From Rhodococcoides fascians A25f (GTDB taxonomy: Bacteria; Actinomycetota; Actinomycetes; Mycobacteriales; Mycobacteriaceae), in NCBI RefSeq assembly GCF_000760935.2, contig NZ_CP049744.1, positions 4,433,501 through 4,497,500 on the forward strand: a DNA stretch of 64,000 nt. The letters run 5' to 3'. This document shows, in pieces, positions 58,181 through 64,000 of the stretch; the first letter of the stretch is position 1; each line of letters starts with the position of its first letter. Both the position numbers and the translations under genes were made by a program. Under the pieces are notes generated by a model, which did not search any database, had not been told where the DNA came from, and saw nothing but the letters and a program-made list of their open reading frames with translations.

Positions 58181-59584
58181 ATGACGACCCCACAAACCTT
58201 TGCTGCACTCGGCGTACCCCAGGCCATCGCGGATGTACTCGCGAGCCAGGGCAAGACCGAAGCGTTCCCCATCCAGGCCGACACGCTCCCCGACACACTG
58301 CAGGGACGCGACGTACTCGGACGCGGAAAGACCGGCAGCGGAAAGACACTCGCATTCTCCATCCCGATGGTCGCGCGCCTCGCCGGGCAGCTTCCCGGCA
58401 ACCGCAAGCCCGGCCGCCCGCGTGGCCTGATTCTCGCGCCGACGCGTGAGCTCGCCACCCAGATCGCCGTCGCGATCGAGCCCCTCGCCTCCGCATACTC
58501 GCTGAAGGTCACCACGATCTTCGGTGGTGTGTCGCAGGTTCGCCAGGTATCCGCACTCAAGGGCGGAGTCGACATCGTCGTCGCCTGCCCCGGCCGCCTC
58601 GAAGACCTGATGAAGCAGCGCCACCTCACTCTCGACGGCGTTCAGATCACCGTCCTCGACGAGGCCGACCACATGGCCGATCTGGGCTTCCTGCCCGTCG
58701 TCACCCGCATCCTCGCCGCCACCCCGGACAAGGGCCAGCGCATGCTGTTCTCGGCGACCCTGGACAACGGCGTCGACAAGCTGGTCAAGCGCTTCCTGCA
58801 CAACCAGATCACGCATTCCGTCGACGAGGCCACCTCACACGTCGAGGCCATGACCCACAGCGTCTTCGAGGTCGACGGCGTCGAAGCCAAGAAGAAGCTC
58901 GTCCATCAGCTCGCCTCGGGTACCGGACGACGCATCCTGTTCATGCGCACCAAGCACCAGGCCCGCAAGCTGGCCAAGCAGCTCACCGACGCCGGAATCC
59001 CGTCCGTCGACCTGCACGGCAACCTCTCGCAGGCCGCACGCGACCGCAACCTCGCAGCCTTCTCCTCCGGCCAGGCCCGCGTTCTCGTCGCCACCGACGT
59101 CGCAGCCCGCGGTGTCCACGTCGACGACGTTCAGCTGGTCGTCCACGTCGATCCCCCGGCCGAGCACAAGGCGTACCTGCACCGCTCCGGCCGCACGGCA
59201 CGCGCCGGAAGCGCCGGCGACGTCGTGACCGTCGTCCTGCCAGAGCAGCGCAAGGACACCGCAGTGCTGCTGCGCAAGGCCGACATCAAGGTCACCCCGA
59301 TCCGTGTCACCGCCGACTCGCCCGCAGTGGCGAACCTCGTCGGCGAGCAGGCCCGCTACGTCGAGCCTGCACCGCGAGTCGAGCAGGCCCCGGCCCGCAC
59401 CGGAGCCCCGCGCAACAACAACGCGCGACGCGGCGGCCCGGCCCGTTCGGGTGGTCAGCCGCGCAGTGGCGGTCAGCCCCGCAGCGGTGGTCAGCCCCGC
59501 AGCGGTGGCGGTCAGCCCCGTAGCGGTGGCGGCGGCCACAGCCGTCGTGCAGCAGGACCGGCCACGAGCCAGCGCAGCCGCTGA
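58181..59584 (+). CDS. DEAD-box RNA helicase with Arg/Gly-rich tail
   Basis: 467 aa. Motif Q (AFPIQADTLP), Walker A GKTGSGKT, PTRELA, VACPGRLEDL, DEAD as LDEADHM, SAT, then helicase-C motifs LVATDVAARGVHV and HRSGRTARAG. The last 70 residues are a low-complexity RNA-binding tail of GGQPRS units followed by GGGGHSRR. Such helicases (RhlE-type) act in cold adaptation, RNA decay or ribosome assembly. Start ATG at 58181; a long leader precedes it. Confidence 0.93.
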   Translation: MTTPQTFAALGVPQAIADVLASQGKTEAFPIQADTLPDTLQGRDVLGRGKTGSGKTLAFSIPMVARLAGQLPGNRKPGRPRGLILAPTRELATQIAVAIEPLASAYSLKVTTIFGGVSQVRQVSALKGGVDIVVACPGRLEDLMKQRHLTLDGVQITVLDEADHMADLGFLPVVTRILAATPDKGQRMLFSATLDNGVDKLVKRFLHNQITHSVDEATSHVEAMTHSVFEVDGVEAKKKLVHQLASGTGRRILFMRTKHQARKLAKQLTDAGIPSVDLHGNLSQAARDRNLAAFSSGQARVLVATDVAARGVHVDDVQLVVHVDPPAEHKAYLHRSGRTARAGSAGDVVTVVLPEQRKDTAVLLRKADIKVTPIRVTADSPAVANLVGEQARYVEPAPRVEQAPARTGAPRNNNARRGGPARSGGQPRSGGQPRSGGQPRSGGGQPRSGGGGHSRRAAGPATSQRSR

Positions 59585-59611
59585 TCTGAGCACGTAAGAA
59601 TCTCAGCCTGA

Positions 59612-59646
59612 GCGCGGAAAGCCCTTTTTACGAGGGCTTTCCGCGC
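59612..59646. terminator. Strong bidirectional terminator at the helicase/MFS junction
   Basis: Perfect 14-bp stem GCGCGGAAAGCCCT (59612-59625)/AGGGCTTTCCGCGC (59633-59646), 7-nt loop, T-rich after the plus-strand stem. It overlaps the last codons and stop of the MFS gene (stop at 59628-59630), so half the stem is coding on the minus strand. Confidence 0.85.
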
Positions 59647-60893
59647 TTTCCTGTTCTCACGCTCACCACTGCAGCAACCGCACAGAGGCCGGCCGCACCG
59701 AACCACGCCATCGTGTACGCGCCGGTGGCGTCTCGCACGACGCCTGCGACGACCGATGCGATACCGGCACCGATCTGGTGTGAGGCGAACACCCAGCCGA
59801 ACACCAGTGAGCCTCGATCGCCGAAGACTTCTCGACACAGCGCAATCGTGGGCGGAACCGTTGCCACCCAATCCAATCCGTAGATCACCACGAAGATGAC
59901 GATCGACGGCTGGATGGTCGCGGACAGCAACCACGGCAGGAACAGCAGCGATACGCCACGAAATCCGTAGTACGCCGCCAGTAGGTAGCGCGGGTCGACG
60001 CGGTCGGTGAGCCACCCCGATCCGATCGTCCCGACGATGTCGAAGATTCCCACCACCGCCAGCAGTCCCGCTGCGGTGGTTTCGTGCATTCCATGGTCGT
60101 GTGCGGATGGGATGAAGTGAGTTCCGATGAGCCCGTTAGTCGTCGCGCCACAGATCGCGAAACCCAGAACCAGAGCCCAGAACGTACGAACGCGGCTCGC
60201 ATCACGCAACGCCTGTATCGCGGCCCTGGCAGGGTTCACTGTCGAGTCCGCAACCACCGCCGTGTAGCCCTCCGGCGCTCCGTACGGTGTCACTCCGATG
60301 TCGGCAGGCATGTTTCGCAGCCACCGCAGCACGAACGGGACCACGATCAGCGAGCCCCCCGCGATGAGGAACGACGCGGCCCGCCAACCGGACCTGTCGA
60401 CGAGTTGTGCGATCACGGGCAGGAAGATCAGCTGCCCCGTCGCGCTGCCGGCGGTCAAGATGCCCGACACGAGGCCACGACGCCGCACGAACCACCGGTT
60501 GGTCACCACCGCCGCGAAGACCAGAGCCATCGATCCGGTGCCGAGACCGATCATGACGCCCCAGGTCAACACCAACTGCCAGGCCTCGGTGACGAAGACA
60601 CTGAGAGCGCTGCCTGCCGCGACGATCGTCAACGCAATCGACGTCACCGCCCGGATTCCGAAGCGGTCCATCAGGGCTGCGGCGAACGGAGCCGTCAGGC
60701 CGAAGAGCACAAGATTGACGCCCACCGCCAGCGACAGCATCGACCGCGGCCAACCGAACTCCTCCTGCAACGGCACCATCAACACGCTCGGTGCCGCCCG
60801 GAAGCCCGCTGCACCGACAAGCGCGAGGAATGCCACGGCCGCGACGATCCACGCCGGATGAATCCGCCTGCGGGTCCCGATCTCGGAAGTCAC
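59628..60893 (-). CDS. MFS transporter (monocarboxylate/OFA-type)
   Basis: 421 aa with 12 helices. Motif-A-like segment between helices 2 and 3 (AALMDRFGIRAV) and the mirrored GSGWLTDRVDPRYL between 8 and 9. General style fits the oxalate/formate and monocarboxylate antiporter group; substrate unknown. GTG at 60893 is preferred because it is symmetric with the divergent ECF start (see promoter). Upstream starts at 60908 and 60923 are possible. Confidence 0.9.
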   Translation of the reverse strand: MTSEIGTRRRIHPAWIVAAVAFLALVGAAGFRAAPSVLMVPLQEEFGWPRSMLSLAVGVNLVLFGLTAPFAAALMDRFGIRAVTSIALTIVAAGSALSVFVTEAWQLVLTWGVMIGLGTGSMALVFAAVVTNRWFVRRRGLVSGILTAGSATGQLIFLPVIAQLVDRSGWRAASFLIAGGSLIVVPFVLRWLRNMPADIGVTPYGAPEGYTAVVADSTVNPARAAIQALRDASRVRTFWALVLGFAICGATTNGLIGTHFIPSAHDHGMHETTAAGLLAVVGIFDIVGTIGSGWLTDRVDPRYLLAAYYGFRGVSLLFLPWLLSATIQPSIVIFVVIYGLDWVATVPPTIALCREVFGDRGSLVFGWVFASHQIGAGIASVVAGVVRDATGAYTMAWFGAAGLCAVAAVVSVRTGKRGKPS

Positions 60894-60898
60894 CCAGA

Positions 60899-60927
60899 CA
60901 GTGTGCATCAGCTGAGCTGGCACACTG
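60899..60927. promoter_or_regulatory. Symmetric divergent promoter between MFS and ECF genes
   Basis: Perfect 8-bp inverted repeat CAGTGTGC (60899-60906) / GCACACTG (60920-60927), 13-bp centre. Each arm contains CACACT as read toward the nearest gene, with a GTG start five bases beyond the arm on both sides (60893 minus, 60933 plus). This fits paired -10 elements of leaderless transcripts in a 39-bp gap, and may double as a regulator site. Confidence 0.6.
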
Positions 60928-60932
60928 GAGCG

Positions 60933-62966
60933 GTGACCGTCAGTTCTCCTCGCACTCCGAAGTCAGGGCCCCTCGGTCCTCAGGAATTGGCAACCGCCGC
61001 GGTCATGAGCAGCTTCACTGTCGCGTTGACGGTGATCGGTGTGCTCGTGCCCATGGCAACAATTCTTCAGGTCGTCGCGGCCATTCCCATGTCGGTGGTC
61101 GCGCTTCGATATCGGACGCGCGCGCTTCTCACCGCTGCGGTAGCAGGCACCCTCGTCGGATTCGTCGCCGCCGGTACTCAGACGGCCCTCACCGTGGCCA
61201 GCGCCGCGCTGTTGGGCGGCCTGGTCGGGCGGGCGAAGCGCAAGAAGCAAGGACTGTTCGGCGTACTGGTCACCTCGATGGTCGTCGGGCCTGCGCTCGG
61301 GGCACTGACGGTGTTGCTGCTCCTGATCCTCGTTCCGCTACGCACGTTGTTCCTCGACACCCTCCGCAACACCCTGGAAGGAGTGTCCAGGTTGCTCGAG
61401 CGCACGTCGGCCTTGCAAGGTGCCGCCGATGTGCTCCGCAGCAGCTCCACCGCGGTGCTCGACAACTGGTGGTGGTGGGTCGGCGGTTCGATCGCGTTCG
61501 GGATCGTCACCGGAACGCTGTTCGCCTGGCTGATCCTCACCGCCATCCTCGACCGTCTCTCCACCATCCCCACTCCCGAGGCACTGGTCTCGAGCACGGA
61601 CGACGAGGAGATCGGACCACTGCCGGTCACCCTCACCTCGGTCGGATATCGGTACCCGGGAAGCGCCACGGCTGCGCTGACCGGAGTCGAGCTCCACATC
61701 GGACAGGGTGAATTTGTCGCGATCGTCGGCCACAACGGCTCCGGAAAATCGACACTGACGAGGATCCTCGCCGGCCTGGAACCGTCGGAAGGCACCGTGA
61801 ACAGGCCCGGCGCAACCGGACTCGGTCGGTACGGTGGCACCGCAATGGTTCTGCAGCGACCCGAGAGCCAGATCCTCGGCACTCGCGTCGCCGACGACGT
61901 GGTGTGGGGACTGCCGCCCGGCAACTCCCGTCCCGACGTCGACGCCCTGCTCGACGAGGTGGGTCTCGGCGGCATGGGTGACCGCGACACCGCATCCCTG
62001 TCCGGCGGCGAGATGCAGCGCCTGGCCGTGGCCGCGGCCCTGGCCCGCCGTCCCGCCCTGCTCATTGCCGATGAGGCAACCGCCATGATCGACGCTGCCG
62101 GCCGCGAGCATCTGGTCTCGCTCCTCGCCGAACTACCTCGCAGACACGGCATGTCGGTCGTGCTCGTCACCCACCATGTCTCCGAAACCGTTGCCGCAGA
62201 TCGCGTCGTACATCTGCACGAGGGGTATCAGGTACAGCACGACTCGGGGTGGATGCAACCGAATACTGCAAATGCTGCTGTACTGCACGACAATTCGAGC
62301 CAACGCCTGCTCGAAGTAGCCGACGTTCGGCACACCTACAACCGTCGCACTCCCTGGGCGCAGGCCGCACTGAACGGGGTCGATATCACCGTCAAGCGTG
62401 GTGAAGGAGTTCTCGTTCTCGGCGGAAACGGCTCGGGTAAGTCCACTCTCGCCTGGATCATGGCCGGACTCACCGGCCCGACAAAGGGCACCGCACAGCT
62501 CGACGGCAAGGCCATGACCACCCGGGTGGGCGACGTCGGACTGGCATTCCAGCATTCCCGCCTACAGTTGCAGCGCCGCACCGTCTCCGAGGACATCGCC
62601 GCGGCAGCCGGGCCCGAAACCGGTTCTGCCACAGTCTCGGCCGCCATGGATGCGGTCGGCCTCGACAGGTCCCTTGCTGCCCGCGAGATCGATTCGCTCA
62701 GCGGTGGTCAGATGCGACGCGTCGTGCTGGCCGGGCTCATTGCGCGTCGGCCTCGCGTGCTGGTTCTCGACGAGCCTCTGGCCGGACTCGATCCACCCGG
62801 CCGCGACGACATCATCGGCGTTCTCGCCGGACTACGTGAACGCGGCGTCGGGATCGTCGTCATCTCACACGATGCGGACGGCATGGACACCGTCTGCAGC
62901 CGCACCATCACGATGTCCGACGGCCACATCGTCTCCGACTCGATCCTGGGGAGTGTGCTCTCGTGA
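60933..62966 (+). CDS. ECF transporter fusion: membrane S-like domain plus two ATPases
   Basis: 677 aa. The N-terminal 205 residues form about five to six helices resembling a substrate-binding (S) component (LATAAVMSSFTVALTVIGVL). Then two ABC ATPases: the first with VGHNGSGKST, LSGGEMQRLAVAAAL and LLIADEATAMID, the second with GGNGSGKST, LSGGQMRRVVLAGL and LVLDEPLAGLD. Both sites look catalytic. Same design as Rv2326c; imports a vitamin or metal not identifiable here. Overlaps EcfT by four bases. Confidence 0.93.
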   Translation: MTVSSPRTPKSGPLGPQELATAAVMSSFTVALTVIGVLVPMATILQVVAAIPMSVVALRYRTRALLTAAVAGTLVGFVAAGTQTALTVASAALLGGLVGRAKRKKQGLFGVLVTSMVVGPALGALTVLLLLILVPLRTLFLDTLRNTLEGVSRLLERTSALQGAADVLRSSSTAVLDNWWWWVGGSIAFGIVTGTLFAWLILTAILDRLSTIPTPEALVSSTDDEEIGPLPVTLTSVGYRYPGSATAALTGVELHIGQGEFVAIVGHNGSGKSTLTRILAGLEPSEGTVNRPGATGLGRYGGTAMVLQRPESQILGTRVADDVVWGLPPGNSRPDVDALLDEVGLGGMGDRDTASLSGGEMQRLAVAAALARRPALLIADEATAMIDAAGREHLVSLLAELPRRHGMSVVLVTHHVSETVAADRVVHLHEGYQVQHDSGWMQPNTANAAVLHDNSSQRLLEVADVRHTYNRRTPWAQAALNGVDITVKRGEGVLVLGGNGSGKSTLAWIMAGLTGPTKGTAQLDGKAMTTRVGDVGLAFQHSRLQLQRRTVSEDIAAAAGPETGSATVSAAMDAVGLDRSLAAREIDSLSGGQMRRVVLAGLIARRPRVLVLDEPLAGLDPPGRDDIIGVLAGLRERGVGIVVISHDADGMDTVCSRTITMSDGHIVSDSILGSVLS

Positions 62967-63700
62967 CCACCGTCGTACTGCGTCAGGTCCCCCGACTCTC
63001 GCCGATCCATCGGCTGTGGGCCGGCACCAAACTCGTCGTCGTCCTGCTCCTCAGTGTCACTCTCGTGGTGGCACCGACGTGGCCCGCGCTCGGAATCGTG
63101 TTCGGACTGTTGGTGATCGCCGCTATCGTTGCGCACGTTCCGATCACGGCGCTGCCGCGTCCACCGTGGTGGATCTGGGCATTGTTCGGCGTCGGAGCCT
63201 TGATCAATCTGCCGATCGGCAGCGCAGCAGTGCTGGTGTACCTGCGCGCGACGCTCTTCGTCTTCGTGCTGCTCGGTGCCTCGATGATGATCGGCTGGAC
63301 CACCTCGATGAGTGACATAGCCCCGGCCGTCTCGAAACTCGGCGCACCCCTGAAGAAGCTGAAACTGCCGGTCGACGAGTGGGCGATCGCCGTGGCGTTG
63401 AGCCTGCGATCGCTTCCGCTGTTGATCGAAGAGATGCGAACCCTCAACGCGGCCCGACGCCTTCGCCCCAAGCCCGTTGTCAACAGTGCCTCGGACAATT
63501 CGCTGGTCGACATCGTCACGACGGTCATGTCGGTGGCCATCCGACGGGCCGACGAGATGGGTACGGCCATCACCGCGCGCGGCGGCACCGGGATGATCAC
63601 CGCCACCGACTCTCGCTTCAAGGCCTCGGACGCGCTGACACTGGCCGTGGTGACAGTGGCCTGCGCCGCAGCCATCGCCATCAGCTTCCTGTGGGGCTGA
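62963..63700 (+). CDS. ecfT: ECF transporter transmembrane protein (CbiQ/EcfT)
   Basis: 245 aa with about five to six helices. The coupling-helix Ala-Arg-Gly motifs are seen as NAARRLRPKP and ADEMGTAITARGGTG. It converts ATPase motion to S-component toppling. GTG start overlaps the ATPase stop. Equivalent to Rv2325c. Confidence 0.92.
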   Translation: MTTVVLRQVPRLSPIHRLWAGTKLVVVLLLSVTLVVAPTWPALGIVFGLLVIAAIVAHVPITALPRPPWWIWALFGVGALINLPIGSAAVLVYLRATLFVFVLLGASMMIGWTTSMSDIAPAVSKLGAPLKKLKLPVDEWAIAVALSLRSLPLLIEEMRTLNAARRLRPKPVVNSASDNSLVDIVTTVMSVAIRRADEMGTAITARGGTGMITATDSRFKASDALTLAVVTVACAAAIAISFLWG

Positions 63701-63703
63701 AGG

Positions 63704-64000
63704 CTATTCGCCCGCGAGGCGCTCGGTGCGAGAGTTCAACGCCTTCACGAACACATCGGGGATGTCTCGCGGATCCTCGGCGATGTAGCTCGTACCACCC
63801 GTGACCGCTGAAATCTGTTGCAGTGCAACGGGGTCTGCATCGCTGGTGACGCCTACCGTGATGATAACGATGGGGCGCACCGGATCCTGTTCCTTCTGCA
63901 ACGTGTCGAGCAACTGGTCGAGACCGATGCTGCCCTCGTCGTCGTTGGACCCGTCGGTCAAGATGATGACGCTGTTGACGTAGTTCGGGTCGTAGCCCTC
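63704..64000 (-). CDS. VWA-domain protein, C-terminal part (cut by window edge)
   Basis: 98 aa visible, open to the end of the window at 64000. Contains VIILTDGSNDDEGS (metal-site loop of a von Willebrand A domain) and ITVGVTSDADPVALQQISAVTGG, matching the C-terminus of secreted substrate-binding/VWA proteins. The N-terminal part lies outside. Convergent with ecfT, three bases between stops. Confidence 0.85.
   Translation of the reverse strand, partial: EGYDPNYVNSVIILTDGSNDDEGSIGLDQLLDTLQKEQDPVRPIVIITVGVTSDADPVALQQISAVTGGTSYIAEDPRDIPDVFVKALNSRTERLAGE

Noticed and set aside
59440..59535. Short tandem DNA repeats resembling a CRISPR array
   Set aside because: 18-21 bp in-frame units coding GGQPRS in the helicase tail, no spacers.

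Overview
The window is high-GC DNA from an actinobacterium of the order Mycobacteriales, most likely Rhodococcus or a close relative (Rhodococcoides). The main evidence is gene order. Positions 13-26862 follow the Mycobacterium tuberculosis block Rv0959-Rv0946c: VWA protein, MoxR-type ATPase, purH, purN, perM, an Rv0954-like protein, sucD/sucC, an M23 peptidase, pcrA/uvrD1, chorismate mutase and pgi. The thyA-folA pair and the fused ECF ATPase/EcfT pair are also mycobacterial in type. GTG starts, 4-nt stop/start overlaps and leaderless-looking promoters are common throughout.

Layout. 1-9.5 kb: VWA/AAA pair, purine genes and divisome-linked membrane genes, interrupted by a palindrome-flanked AbiEi/DUF559 nuclease-like gene. 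9.5-15 kb: accessory stretch with the sulfone genes sfnG/sfnB and a three-gene secreted cassette resembling the Firmicute WxL/DUF916 cell-surface system. 15-26.9 kb: central metabolism (sucCD, gabD, pgi, chorismate mutase), an M23 endopeptidase, PcrA helicase and an unidentified 16-helix-type membrane protein. 26.9-28 kb: a second palindrome-flanked gene of the same nuclease-like family. 28-36.9 kb: acyl-CoA/lipid-type enzymes, a TetR regulator, SDR, flavin disulfide reductase, APC permease and TMEM175 channel. 36.9-42.3 kb: an IclR regulator next to a four-gene catabolic operon (2-hydroxyacid dehydrogenase, HMG-CoA-lyase-like, class III CoA-transferase, GntP permease). 42.3-53.8 kb: MOSC protein, carboxylesterase, Nei-type glycosylase, thyA-folA, cupin, universal stress protein, a desaturase-like protein lacking two metal ligands, a PucR regulator and a MacB/FtsX-type ABC transporter.

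54.2-56.5 kb is a small genomic island in tRNA-Arg(CCT). It is bounded by a 57-bp direct repeat (attL/attR), is visibly richer in A/T, and carries an overlapping two-gene operon of unknown function plus an integrase remnant. One island protein has a HEPN-like R-x6-H motif and a winged-helix-like C-terminus, so a defence module is a reasonable hypothesis. Beyond it are a 13E12-type DUF222/HNH gene, a DEAD-box helicase, an MFS transporter and an ECF vitamin transporter sharing a strikingly symmetric divergent promoter, and the end of a VWA gene cut by the window edge.

The observations most likely to be new are (i) two homologous AbiEi/DUF559 genes in one window, each enclosed by its own pair of matching palindromic repeats that touch or supply the stop codon, resembling an uncharacterised repeat-endonuclease element; (ii) the tRNA-Arg island and its two-gene cassette; (iii) an actinobacterial WxL-like/DUF916 locus; and (iv) the ligand-deficient desaturase homologue. 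All calls come from reading sequence; no database search was run.
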